Shown: positions 40,882-49,448 of the stretch, piece by piece
Numbering within the stretch: position 1 is the first letter of the stretch
Layout of the letters: each line of letters opens with the position of its first letter
Source of the DNA: Jiangella ureilytica
GTDB lineage: Bacteria; Actinomycetota; Actinomycetes; Jiangellales; Jiangellaceae
Length of the DNA: 64,000 bases
Assembly: GCF_004348545.1 (NCBI RefSeq)
Contig: NZ_SMKL01000002.1
Location: forward strand, 124,001-188,000
Direction: 5' to 3'
Notes under the pieces: model-generated
Told to the model about the DNA's origin: nothing
Databases searched by the model: none
Seen by the model: only the letters and a program-made list of their open reading frames with translations
Program-made: the position numbers and the translations under genes

Positions 40882-42990
40882 ATGTTGCGCCGCATCACCG
40901 GGTTCGCCGTCAGGCGGCCCCTCGTCGTCATCCTCGCCTGGGTCGCCGTCCTCGCCGCCGGGTTCGGCATCGGCACCGGGGTCTTCGAGCGCCTCACCTC
41001 CGACGTCGGCACGGTCCCGGGCAGCGAGTCCGCCCAGGCCGAGGAGCGCGCCGACGCCGCCGCCCCGCAGCCCGACACCATCACCTCCGTCCTCACCGGC
41101 GTCACCGCCGACGATCCCGGGCTGACCGCCGCGATCGCCGACGTCGCGGCGCTGCCGGGCATCGAGTCGGTCTCGCCGCCGCTCCCGTCGGACGCGGGCC
41201 ACGCGGTCCTCGTCGAGGTCGCGCTCACGCCCGGGCTGGAGGACGACGGTGAGGAGGAGGCGGCCGCCGCGGCCGAGCGGCTGGAGGCGGTCGACGCCTC
41301 GTCCGTGGTCGTCTCCGGCGGGCCGCTCTCCGACGTCGAGTTCGCCGAGACCGCGCAGGAGGACGTCGCCCGCGCGGAGATGCTGTCCATGCCGGTCGTG
41401 CTGATCCTGCTGCTCGTGGTGTTCGGCGGGATCCTCGCCGCCGGGCTGCCGCTGCTGATCGCGGCCGTCGGCGTCGGCGCGACGTTCGGCATCCTGTTCG
41501 CGTTCAGCCAGGTCACCGACGTGTCGGTGTACTCGATCCAGATCACGACGATGCTGGCCGTCGGGCTCGCCGTCGACTACGCGCTGCTGATGGTCAGCCG
41601 GTTCCGCGAGGAGCGGCGGACGGTGTCCGACGTGCGCGAGGCGGTGCTGCGGACCGCGGCGACGGCCGGGCGGACGGTCGTGTTCTCCGGCCTGACGGTG
41701 GCCGTGGCGCTGGCCGGGCTGGTGGTCTTCAACGACCCGTTCCTGCGCTCGATGGGGCTGGCCGGGTCCGCCGTCGTGCTGGCCGACATGGGCGCCGCGC
41801 TCACTCTGCTGCCGGCGCTGCTGGCGAAGTTCGGCCACCGGATCTCGCCGTCCCGCGAGCGTTCCGGCGACGGCGTCTTCGCCCGCGTCGCCCGGTGGGT
41901 GCAGCGCCGGCCGGTGCTCACGCTGGTGACGACCGCCGCCGCGCTGGTCACGCTGGCCGTACCCGTCGCCGACATGCACATCTCGCAGGGCGACCCGCGG
42001 ATGCTGCCGACGTCCACCGACACCCGCGAGCTGTGGGACCGGCTCGGTGCGGACTTCCCGGAGCAGGCGCCCTGGAGCGACGACATCGACATCGTGGCGT
42101 CGGCCCCCGTGACCTCCGTCGACGGGCTGCGCGCCGCCGTCGAGGACCTGCCCGGCATCGCGTCGGTGACGGTGCGGCCGCTGGCCGACGACCTCACGGA
42201 GCTGGCCGCGACCCCGTCCGGCGACACCGAGAGCCAGGCCGCCCAGGACGCCGTCCGCGCCGTCCGTGCGATGGACCTGCCGTACGAGGTCCAGGTCGGC
42301 GGCGACACCGCGACGCTGGTCGACTACCAGGCCATGCTGGGCGACCGGCTGCCGTGGGCGATCGCGCTGGTGGCGCTGAGCACGCTGGCGCTGCTGTTCG
42401 CCTTCACCGGGTCGATCCTGCTGCCCGTCAAGGCGATCCTCACCAACCTGCTGAGCATCGGCGCCGCCCTCGGCGTGGTCGTCTGGGTGTTCCAGCAGGG
42501 CCACCTCGCCGGGCTGGTCGGCGCCGAGGGCCTCGGCTACCTGCACCTGACCGTCCCGATCCTGGTCGGCGCGATCGCGTTCGGGCTCTCGGTCGACTAC
42601 GAGGTGTTCCTGCTGTCGCGGATCCGCGAGCGCTGGCTGGCCGGCGACGGCGCGTCGGGCTCGGTCGTGGCCGGCCTGCAGCGCACCGGCGGCATCGTCA
42701 CGGCGGCCGCGCTGATCATCGGTGTCGTCTTCGCCGGGTTCGTGTTCGGCGGGTTCGCGCCCATCAAGGCGATCGGGCTCGGGCTGGTGCTGGCCATCGC
42801 GCTGGACGCCGTCGTGGTCCGGATGCTCCTGGTCCCGGCGACGATGACGCTGCTCGGATCGCGGAACTGGTGGCTGCCGCGGCCGCTGCGCCGGGTGCAC
42901 GAGCGGCTGGCGCTGTCGGAGTCCGCGCCGGAGCCGCAGCCGTCGCCGTCGGCCGAGTCGCCGGAGCCGGAGCCCGCGCTGGCTCGATGA
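40882..42990 (+). CDS. MMPL family RND-type transporter
   Basis: A 702-residue membrane protein with the duplicated MMPL architecture: helix 1 (PLVVILAWVAVLAAGFGIG), an extracytoplasmic porter-like domain at about 40-165, five helices, a second extracytoplasmic domain at about 370-485 and five more helices. VDYALLMVSRFREER and VDYEVFLLSRIRERW are the paired motifs in the two halves. MMPL proteins export lipids, siderophores or drugs by proton motive force. GGAGG lies 5 nt before the ATG. The acidic tail (EPQPSPSAESPEPEP) is variable. It is probably controlled by the adjacent two-component system. Confidence 0.94.
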   Translation: MLRRITGFAVRRPLVVILAWVAVLAAGFGIGTGVFERLTSDVGTVPGSESAQAEERADAAAPQPDTITSVLTGVTADDPGLTAAIADVAALPGIESVSPPLPSDAGHAVLVEVALTPGLEDDGEEEAAAAAERLEAVDASSVVVSGGPLSDVEFAETAQEDVARAEMLSMPVVLILLLVVFGGILAAGLPLLIAAVGVGATFGILFAFSQVTDVSVYSIQITTMLAVGLAVDYALLMVSRFREERRTVSDVREAVLRTAATAGRTVVFSGLTVAVALAGLVVFNDPFLRSMGLAGSAVVLADMGAALTLLPALLAKFGHRISPSRERSGDGVFARVARWVQRRPVLTLVTTAAALVTLAVPVADMHISQGDPRMLPTSTDTRELWDRLGADFPEQAPWSDDIDIVASAPVTSVDGLRAAVEDLPGIASVTVRPLADDLTELAATPSGDTESQAAQDAVRAVRAMDLPYEVQVGGDTATLVDYQAMLGDRLPWAIALVALSTLALLFAFTGSILLPVKAILTNLLSIGAALGVVVWVFQQGHLAGLVGAEGLGYLHLTVPILVGAIAFGLSVDYEVFLLSRIRERWLAGDGASGSVVAGLQRTGGIVTAAALIIGVVFAGFVFGGFAPIKAIGLGLVLAIALDAVVVRMLLVPATMTLLGSRNWWLPRPLRRVHERLALSESAPEPQPSPSAESPEPEPALAR

Positions 42991-43019
42991 ATTCCGCCGG
43001 GTGGGCCAGTCTGAGGGTC

Positions 43020-43487
43020 ATGGAGAACTTCGTGAATCCTCGGCTGGCCCGCCTCGACGTGCTGGTGGGCGCCTGGGAGGTGACCTCGGCGATCGAGGGC
43101 CGGGTCATGAGCCGGGCCCGTTCCACGTTCCGCTGGCTCGACGCCGGCGGCTTCCTCGCCCAGCGGACCGATCCGCAGACCTACCTCGTCCCGGAGTGGC
43201 AGGGCGCGGCGCCGGAGTGGACCGAGACCGTCATCGGCCTCGACGACTACTCCGGCGCCTTCACCATGCTCCTCGCCGACGCGCGGGGTGTCTGCCGCAC
43301 CTACGGCATGGGCTTCGAGGACGGGCGGTGGACGCTCACCTCCCGTCCCGGTGAGGACTTCCACCAGCGCTTCGAGGGCACCGTCGCCGCTGACGGGACG
43401 ACGATCGACGGGCGCTGGGAGGCCTCGCCGGACGGCCGGACCTGGTCGACGGACTTCACCGTCGGCTATCGCCGCTTGGCGGACTGA
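43020..43487 (+). CDS. DUF1579-like small beta-barrel protein
   Basis: A 155-residue protein opening MENFVNPRLARLDVLVGAWEV, continuing with STFRWLDAGGFLAQRTD, ETVIGLDDYSGAFTMLLADARGVCRTYGM and a C-terminal TDFTVGYRRL. This is a lipocalin/DUF1579-like beta-barrel common in actinobacteria and of unknown ligand. ATG at 43020 fits the family start; ATG at 42987, overlapping the MMPL stop as ATGA, would add 11 residues and is an alternative coupled start. The stop codon is inside the left copy of the 24-bp direct repeat. Confidence 0.8.
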   Translation: MENFVNPRLARLDVLVGAWEVTSAIEGRVMSRARSTFRWLDAGGFLAQRTDPQTYLVPEWQGAAPEWTETVIGLDDYSGAFTMLLADARGVCRTYGMGFEDGRWTLTSRPGEDFHQRFEGTVAADGTTIDGRWEASPDGRTWSTDFTVGYRRLAD

Positions 43488-43506
43488 CCTCGCGGAGGCG
43501 GCGCTC
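43483..43506. repeat. Left copy of the perfect 24-bp direct repeat bounding the TA cassette
   Basis: The repeat starts ACTGACCTCG, ends GGCGGCGCTC, and is identical over 24 bp to 44477-44500. This copy holds the last bases and stop codon of the DUF1579-like gene; just after it the flank can form a small hairpin (43492-43509). Confidence 0.9.
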
Positions 43507-43618
43507 CGCCACCTTTGGACAAGCGTCTTCAGACCGACTTAGAATCGAACTCATGTACGGAGAAGAATCGCCTGTCAGCCAACCGGATTCCGCGAGCCCC
43601 CGGCGGTACTCTGCGAGT

Positions 43619-44173
43619 ATGGCAGTCTCGTCGCACGATGTCGCGGCAGCGCTACGCGCGCGGATACCCGGCCTGCCTACGAAGAAGCTCCACAAGCTCC
43701 TCTACTACTGCCAAGGCCACCACCTCGCCACGTTTGGTGAGCCGCTCTTCGAGGACCCGATCTCCGCCTGGGACATGGGACCGGTCGTCGGCACGCTCTG
43801 GTTCGCGGAGAAGCAGGGGACGCCCCCGTCGACGCGCACAGACCTTCCGGAAGGTGCGCTGAACACCATTGGCTACGTCGTCAGTCGATACGGCCGGCTC
43901 ACCGGCAGAGACCTTGAGCACCTGACGCACAGCGAGACGCCGTGGCAGCGCGCGGATGCACAACGCGAGCCGCACGGGAGCTTCCGTATCGAGCGGGCCT
44001 GGCTCGTGGAGTACTTCCAAGAAGGGGGTGCCGCCGACTCCGACGACGCTCCGCTCCTCGACACTGACGACGTGTCCCGTTGGCTGCAGAGCGCCCAGGC
44101 ACCGGCGAGTCCGCCGACCGGCGACGACTACGACGCACTGCAGACACGGCTTCACCAGTACCTGAATGGGTGA
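43619..44173 (+). CDS. Panacea (SocA-like) antitoxin-domain protein
   Basis: A 184-residue protein (206 if started at the ATG at 43553). The Panacea core is clear: LPTKKLHKLLYYCQGHHLATFGEPLFEDPISAWDMGPVV, with the later helical part ending in LQTRLHQYLNG. Panacea domains are promiscuous antitoxin domains that neutralise diverse toxins encoded beside them, and include the proteolysis-promoting SocA. Both starts look leaderless: TAGAAT (43540-43545, with TTGGAC at 43515-43520) ends 7 nt before 43553, and TACTCT ends 6 nt before 43619; family alignment favours 43619. The 3' end overlaps the partner gene by 8 bp. Codon use is less GC-biased than in its neighbours. Confidence 0.88.
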   Translation: MAVSSHDVAAALRARIPGLPTKKLHKLLYYCQGHHLATFGEPLFEDPISAWDMGPVVGTLWFAEKQGTPPSTRTDLPEGALNTIGYVVSRYGRLTGRDLEHLTHSETPWQRADAQREPHGSFRIERAWLVEYFQEGGAADSDDAPLLDTDDVSRWLQSAQAPASPPTGDDYDALQTRLHQYLNG

Positions 44174-44464
44174 CTCCGCTCGGCGGTGGACGCTGTCGAA
44201 CTTCATCGACGGACTCGACCGATGGATCGCTCTCGAGAACCCCGATGACGACCTGCGCGTGCATGTGACTGCGTGGGTGCTGACCAGGTCCGACGATCCC
44301 TACCAAGGCGTGCGTCGCGGCCCGGTTTCGACAACCTGTGGTACGGCGCGATTCCTGGGTCGATCCATCCACCCAGTTCCCTGGTGGTGTGTTCGTACTG
44401 GATCGAGGAGGCCCATCACTCGGTGAGGTGCGAGAGCTTCGCCACGTTGAGCATGCCGATCTGA
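44166..44464 (+). pseudogene. Frameshifted partner (putative toxin) of the Panacea antitoxin
   Basis: The frame opens at ATG 44166 inside the antitoxin gene and reads MGDSARRWTLSNFIDG, continuing to TAWVLTRSDDPYQGVRR. After about 44319 the sensible sequence moves to the next frame: PGFDNLWYGAIPGS, then VVCSYWIEEAHHSVRCESFATLSMPI and a stop at 44462-44464. One missing base near 44319-44320 explains this; restoring it would give a protein of about 99 residues. I do not recognise the fold. As sequenced, the frame yields an 86-residue product with an aberrant end, probably inactive. Position and overlap are those of a toxin gene. Confidence 0.7.
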
Positions 44465-44467
44465 GCG

Positions 44468-45715
44468 TCAAGGCTCACTGACCTCGCGGAGGCGGCGCTC
44501 GAGGAACCGCCGTTCGGGCTCGGTGCGGGCGACGGCGGCAGCCTCCCGATACGCCGTGGCCGCTTCGGCGGGCCGGCCGGAGCGGCGCAGCAGGTCGGCC
44601 CGGACGGCGGTCAGCGGCGGATAGTCGCCCAGGTCGCCCGCGACGTCGTCGAGCGCCGCCAGCCCGGCAGCCGGGCCGTCGCGGAAGCCGACGGCGACCG
44701 CGCGGTTCAGCGCCACCACGGGCGACGGGCGCAGCGCGAGCAGGGCGTCGTAGGCCGCCACGATCCGGGCCCAGTCGGTGTCGCGCGCGTGGGCGGCGGT
44801 CGAGTGCAGTGCCGCGATCTCGGCCTGCAGCCGGTAGTAGCCGGGCGCGCGGCCCGTGGCCCGGGCCGCGGACAGGGCGGCCAGTCCGGCCTCGATCCGG
44901 TCGTGGTCCCAGCGGCCGCGGTCCTGGTCCTCCAGGGTGACCAGCTCGCCGCCGGCGTCGGTGCGGGCGGCCCGGCGGGCGTGCTGCAGGAGCAGCAGGG
45001 CGTGCAGCCCGAGCGCCTCGTCGTCGTCCGGAAGCAACTGCGCGACCAGCCCGCTCAGTTGCACCGCCTCGGCCGCGAGGTCGTCGCGGAACGGCTCGCC
45101 CTCGGTGGCGGCGTAGCCCTCGGTGAAGATCAGGTAGACGACGGCGAGGACGGCGGCCGTGCGCTCGGCCAGCCGATGCGGCTCGGGCACCCGGAAGCCG
45201 ATGCCGGCGTGCTCGATCTTGTTCTTCGTGCGCAGCAGCCGCTGCCCCATGGTCGCCTCGCCGACCAGGAACGCCCGCGCGATCTGCCGCGTCGACAGCC
45301 CGCCCACCGACTTCAGCGTCAGCGCGACCCGCCCGGCCATCGGCAGCGCCGGGTGGCAGCAGGTGAACAGCAGCTTCAGCCGGTCGTCGCCGTAGGGGCC
45401 GGGCTCGTCGGCGGTGAGGTCGCGTTCCAGCTCGGCCAGTGCCTGCGCCTCGCGCAGCTTCGCCCGCTCCGTCTGCCGCCGCCGGAGCACGTCGTTGGCG
45501 CGGCGCCGGGCGATCGTCGTCAGCCAGGCGCCCGGGTTGGCCGGGACGCCGTCGGCGGGCCAGTGCTCCAGCGCCCGTTCGACGGCGTCCTGCAGGCAGT
45601 CCTCGGCCAGGTCGAAGTCGCCGGTGACCCGGATCAGCGCGGCGACGATGCGCACGCGCTCGGCGGCGACGGCGTCGGCCAGGGCCGCGCGGGCCGCGGC
45701 GCCGCCGTCGGTCAC
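44468..45715 (-). CDS. ECF42 sigma factor with TPR-like C-terminal extension
   Basis: A 415-residue sigma factor: region 2 at about 15-85 (EDCLQDAVERALEHWP), region 4 at about 115-180 (LSTRQIARAFLVGEATMGQRLLRTKNKI), then a long helical extension with TPR-like pairs (AAYDALLALRPSPVVALNRAVAV, AVRADLLRRSGRPAEAATAYREA). This is the ECF42 layout, in which the extension is needed for activity, and these factors sit next to DGPF (YCII) genes, as here. The GTG at 45715 overlaps the DGPF stop as GTGA. The last two codons and stop come from the inserted TA cassette. Confidence 0.94.
   Translation of the reverse strand: MTDGGAAARAALADAVAAERVRIVAALIRVTGDFDLAEDCLQDAVERALEHWPADGVPANPGAWLTTIARRRANDVLRRRQTERAKLREAQALAELERDLTADEPGPYGDDRLKLLFTCCHPALPMAGRVALTLKSVGGLSTRQIARAFLVGEATMGQRLLRTKNKIEHAGIGFRVPEPHRLAERTAAVLAVVYLIFTEGYAATEGEPFRDDLAAEAVQLSGLVAQLLPDDDEALGLHALLLLQHARRAARTDAGGELVTLEDQDRGRWDHDRIEAGLAALSAARATGRAPGYYRLQAEIAALHSTAAHARDTDWARIVAAYDALLALRPSPVVALNRAVAVGFRDGPAAGLAALDDVAGDLGDYPPLTAVRADLLRRSGRPAEAATAYREAAAVARTEPERRFLERRLREVSEP
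44477..44500. repeat. Right copy of the 24-bp direct repeat, within the ECF42 gene end
   Basis: Identical to 43483-43506. On the minus strand it encodes the residues ERRLREV plus the next two bases near the C-terminus of the ECF42 sigma factor; the last codons and stop of that gene (44468-44476) lie on the cassette side of the repeat. Confidence 0.9.
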
Positions 45716-46050
45716 CCGTCGAGGGGCCAGAACGGCCGCAGCTCGAGCCGTCCGGTGTAGGCCATGGAATGCTTCGACGCGATCTCGATCGCCTCGTCGA
45801 GGTCGGCGCACTCCAGCACGTCGAAGCCGACGACCCACTCGGCGGCCTCGGCGAACGGGCCGTCGGTGACCAGCAGCTCGCCGTCGCGCACGCGCACCGT
45901 CGTCGCCGCCGAGGCGGGGCGCAGCCGGTCGCCGATGACGTGCTTGCCGGCGCCGCTGACGTAGGCGAACCACTCCTCGATGTCCGGAGCGGCCTTCGCG
46001 TCGGCCTCGGTGTGGTCCGGGTCGGTGCAGACGAACATGAGGTACTTCAT
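45712..46050 (-). CDS. DGPF/YCII family protein
   Basis: A 112-residue ferredoxin-like-fold protein with the diagnostic DGPF motif (VTDGPFAEAAEWVVGF) and opening MKYLMFVCTDPD. The family has no firm biochemical role; members are partners of ECF42 sigma factors and are the usual targets of their regulation. AAGGAG lies about 8 nt before the ATG at 46050; an upstream in-frame start would run into the promoter. The stop overlaps the sigma gene start. Confidence 0.94.
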   Translation of the reverse strand: MKYLMFVCTDPDHTEADAKAAPDIEEWFAYVSGAGKHVIGDRLRPASAATTVRVRDGELLVTDGPFAEAAEWVVGFDVLECADLDEAIEIASKHSMAYTGRLELRPFWPLDG

Positions 46051-46101
46051 GGTGCGTTCTCCTTCGCCGGGTGCGGTCTCATCATCGCGGTACGCCCCTA
46101 C

Positions 46102-46128
46102 GACGAGTGGGCGCACCGCGATCCGACA
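46102..46128 (-). promoter_or_regulatory. Candidate ECF42 promoter of the DGPF-sigma operon
   Basis: Leftward TGTCGG (46128-46123), 17 bp, CGTC (46105-46102). From memory, ECF42 factors use TGTCGA at -35 and a CGTC/CGATC-like -10. The leader would be about 45 nt. This implies autoregulation of the operon. Confidence 0.45.
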
Positions 46129-46142
46129 CCTCCGGCGAGGAA

Positions 46143-46769
46143 TCAGGTCCCGAATTCGACCCGCATGACGGCACGGCGCTTCGTCGGGTGGCTGACCTCG
46201 GTGAAGCCGGCCTCCTCGAACACCTGCCGGGCACCGACATGCAGCTCGCCCCAGGTGATCTCCTTGCCCGGCTGGGTGATCATCGAGTACGCCTCGAGCG
46301 CACGGGCGCCGCGGTCGCGCGCGTAGCCGACACTTGCCCGCGCCAGGTGGTAGGTCAGGCCGCGGCCGCGATAGTCCCTACGGACGATCGTGCAGGTCAC
46401 CGCCCACACGCCGTCGTCGTCGCGGTCCTCCTGGCGGCCCTTCCAGGGCACCGGGCTGCGGCCCTGGATCAGCGTCGGGTACGCGGTGCGCGGCTCGACG
46501 GCGACCCAGCCGGCCGGCTCGCCGTCGACGTAGGCGACCAGCCCGCTGGTCCACTCGGCGCCGGGGTCGCCGGCGCCGGTCTGCGCCTGCTGCCGCTCGA
46601 CCCGCTCGTCGAGCGTGGTCTCGCTCCAGAACCAGCCCAGGACCTTGAACCGCTGGCAGCGGCAGCGCGCGGCGTAGTCGGCCGTGCCGAAGACGAGGGT
46701 GAGGTCGTGCCAGGACGCCTCGTTCGCCGGGACGACCCGCACCTGGTCCGCCGTGATCGGCTCCTTCAC
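46143..46769 (-). CDS. GNAT family N-acetyltransferase
   Basis: A 208-residue acetyltransferase. A cysteine-containing N-terminal part (YAARCRCQRFKV) precedes the fold, and motif A is TCTIVRRDYRGRGLTYHLARASVGYARDRGA; GLVAYVDGEPAGWVAVEPR is the beta hairpin before it. It resembles a group of GNATs often annotated as acetyltransferases of unknown substrate. The GTG at 46769 lies 4 bp after the DinB-like stop, so the two genes are co-transcribed. Confidence 0.9.
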   Translation of the reverse strand: MKEPITADQVRVVPANEASWHDLTLVFGTADYAARCRCQRFKVLGWFWSETTLDERVERQQAQTGAGDPGAEWTSGLVAYVDGEPAGWVAVEPRTAYPTLIQGRSPVPWKGRQEDRDDDGVWAVTCTIVRRDYRGRGLTYHLARASVGYARDRGARALEAYSMITQPGKEITWGELHVGARQVFEEAGFTEVSHPTKRRAVMRVEFGT

Positions 46770-46773
46770 GGGC

Positions 46774-47334
46774 CTAGGGCTGCGCCGGCTGCGGCGGGTC
46801 CTCGCCGACCAGGCCGTCGATGTTCTCGCGGAGCAGGTCGGCGTGCCCGGTGTGGCGCAGGTAGTGCTCGGTGGCGTCGACCAGGACGCGGCGCAGGTTC
46901 GGGTGCCCGCCCTCCTCAGTGGTGAAGATCGACGGCTGGTCCAGGCCGCCGTTCTCGAGCACCGTCGCCCAAGCCGCGCGCGAGCGCTCCACCGAGGCGC
47001 GCCAGAGCGCGTACAGCTCCTCGGGCGTGTCGTTCGCCGCGGAGTGCCAGTCCCACTGCGGGTCGGCGTCGAAGTTCTCCTGCTTCCACGGCTCGGGCAT
47101 GTGGTCGCCGGTGAGGAACTCGGCGATGCGCATGTCCTCGCAGAGCGCGACGTGCTTGAGCAGTCCGCCGATCGTCATCGTCGACGGCGGCAACGGCTTG
47201 TCGAGCGCTTCGGCGTCGAGGCCGCCGCACTTCCAGGCGAACTGCGCCCGGGCGCGCTCCAGCATGAACATCTGCATCTCGAGCTCGTCGCCGTCCATCG
47301 ACTCGTGGATCACGGTCATCTCACTGAGGTCCAT
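46774..47334 (-). CDS. DinB/DUF664 family protein
   Basis: A 186-residue four-helix protein of the DinB-like superfamily: FAWKCGGLDAEALDKPLPPSTMTIGGLLKHVALCEDMRI with the first metal-ligand-type histidine, then DATEHYLRHTGHADLLRENIDG with the conserved HxxxH-type site (YLRHTGHADLLRE). In actinobacteria many such proteins are mycothiol- or bacillithiol-dependent transferases. The ATG at 47334 is 7 nt after TACCGT (47347-47342), a leaderless pattern. It is divergent from a WYL regulator. Confidence 0.9.
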   Translation of the reverse strand: MDLSEMTVIHESMDGDELEMQMFMLERARAQFAWKCGGLDAEALDKPLPPSTMTIGGLLKHVALCEDMRIAEFLTGDHMPEPWKQENFDADPQWDWHSAANDTPEELYALWRASVERSRAAWATVLENGGLDQPSIFTTEEGGHPNLRRVLVDATEHYLRHTGHADLLRENIDGLVGEDPPQPAQP

Positions 47335-47354
47335 GAGAGGCACGGTAGAGTGGG

Positions 47355-47376
47355 TTCCGGACGTTCCGCTTCCGGA
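47355..47376. promoter_or_regulatory. Direct repeats of TTCCGGA between the DinB-like gene and the WYL regulator
   Basis: TTCCGGA occurs at 47355-47361 and 47370-47376, with a related GTTCCGC between them. Each contains the palindrome TCCGGA. The position in the short divergent region suggests an operator for the WYL regulator, just upstream of the leaderless DinB promoter. Confidence 0.35.
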
Positions 47377-47388
47377 TCGGCGGTTCTC

Positions 47389-48345
47389 GTGGACGGTGAC
47401 ACCAGCCCCACCGCGCGGGCCCTGCTCGCGCTCGAGCTCATCCAGGGCGCGCCGGGCATCACTGCCGAGCGGCTGGCCGACAAGCTCGGCGTCACCGAGC
47501 GGGCAGCCCGCCGCTACGTCGGCATCCTCCGCGAGGCGGGCCTGCCCATCGACTCGATGCGCGGCCCCTACGGCGGCTACCGGCTCGGCCGCGGGGTCCG
47601 GCTGCCGCCGCTCATGTTCTCGGCCGCCGAGGTCCTCGGCCTGGTCATGGCCGTCCTCGACGGCCACCACGCCGCGGCCGACGCCTCCGACCCCGTCGGC
47701 AGCGGACTCGGGAAGCTGCTGCGCGCGCTGCCGGAGCCGATCGCCCGCCAGGCCGAGGCGGTCCGGCGCACCACGGCGCCCGCTCCCGACCACGCGGCCG
47801 CCCGCCCGTCGCCGGACATCGCGACGGCGCTCGTGCAGGCATGCGCCGACCACGTCACGGTGCACCTCGGCTACCGCTCCGAGGCCGGCTCGGAGTGGTC
47901 CGCCGACGTCGAGCCCTGGGCCGTGGTCGTGCGGCACGGGCGCTGGTACCTGCTGTGCTGGTCGCACGGTGCGCAGGCGCGGCGGGCGTACCGGATCGAC
48001 CGGGTGACGACGGTGTCGGTGCTGGCGGCGTCCTTCGAGCCGCCGGCCGACCTCGACGCCGTCGCCGAGCTCGAGGCGCACCTGGCGAAGGGCTGGGAGT
48101 TCGACACCGAGGTGATCATCGACGGGCCGCTCGAGAAGGTGCGGCCGTGCGTCCAGCGCACGCTCGGCGCGCTCGAGGCGATCGACGACGACACGACTCG
48201 GCTCACCGGCAGCACCAGCAACCCCTGGTGGTACGCCGAGCAGCTGGCCAAGCTGCCGGTCTCGTTCCGCATCGTCGGCTGCGTCGAGCTCCAGCACACC
48301 GCCCGCGCCGTCGGCCAGCGCCTCGTCGACGCCTCGGGCCTGTAG
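47389..48345 (+). CDS. WYL-domain transcriptional regulator
   Basis: A 318-residue YafY-type regulator: HTH_11 winged helix (ITAERLADKLGVTERAARRYVGILREAGLPIDSMRGPYGGYRLG), WYL domain (VHLGYRSEAGSEWSADVEPWAVVVRHGRWYLLCWSHGA) and a C-terminal WCX domain. The frame is open far upstream, but the GTG at 47389 starts just before the HTH and leaves room for the divergent promoter. It likely regulates the DinB-like/GNAT pair and itself; the ligand is unknown. Confidence 0.9.
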   Translation: MDGDTSPTARALLALELIQGAPGITAERLADKLGVTERAARRYVGILREAGLPIDSMRGPYGGYRLGRGVRLPPLMFSAAEVLGLVMAVLDGHHAAADASDPVGSGLGKLLRALPEPIARQAEAVRRTTAPAPDHAAARPSPDIATALVQACADHVTVHLGYRSEAGSEWSADVEPWAVVVRHGRWYLLCWSHGAQARRAYRIDRVTTVSVLAASFEPPADLDAVAELEAHLAKGWEFDTEVIIDGPLEKVRPCVQRTLGALEAIDDDTTRLTGSTSNPWWYAEQLAKLPVSFRIVGCVELQHTARAVGQRLVDASGL

Positions 48346-48354
48346 CGACGGCGC

Positions 48355-49347
<993 letters not shown>

Positions 49348-49393
49348 GCCTCCAGCCTCGGCGCGGCCGGGCCGCCCGGGGCAGGCGCAACCC

Positions 49394-49418
49394 ATCCAGG
49401 GAGGAGCTCTCCCTGGAT
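49394..49418. promoter_or_regulatory. 25-bp palindrome between the aldo/keto reductase and the XRE regulator
   Basis: ATCCAGGGAG (49394-49403), 5-nt centre, CTCCCTGGAT (49409-49418): perfect 10-bp arms. It abuts a TACCGT hexamer (49418-49423) of the rightward promoter. It is a strong operator candidate for the XRE protein. Confidence 0.6.
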
Positions 49419-49448
49419 ACCGTCGCGGCCGGGTTGCACCATGGAGGG

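Larger units (their letters stand above)
43483..44500. mobile_element. 994-bp toxin-antitoxin cassette bounded by 24-bp direct repeats
   Basis: The unit from one repeat start to the next is 994 bp. It contains a Panacea-type antitoxin gene and a frameshifted partner gene, both rightward, and nothing resembling a transposase or integrase. G+C is lower than in the flanks (188 of 300 by hand count for 44161-44460, about 63%, against roughly 72-77% in neighbouring 60-bp lines). The repeat corresponds to the 3' coding end of the ECF42 sigma gene, so insertion duplicated a gene end, as integrating elements often do. Confidence 0.6.

Noticed and set aside
41895-43019. Plus-strand frame extending the DUF1579-like gene upstream through the MMPL gene
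   Set aside because: It is an out-of-frame shadow of the MMPL coding sequence; family similarity begins only at 43020.
43483-44500. Insertion sequence
   Set aside because: No transposase and no terminal inverted repeats; 24 bp is longer than usual transposon target duplications, so a small cassette is described instead.
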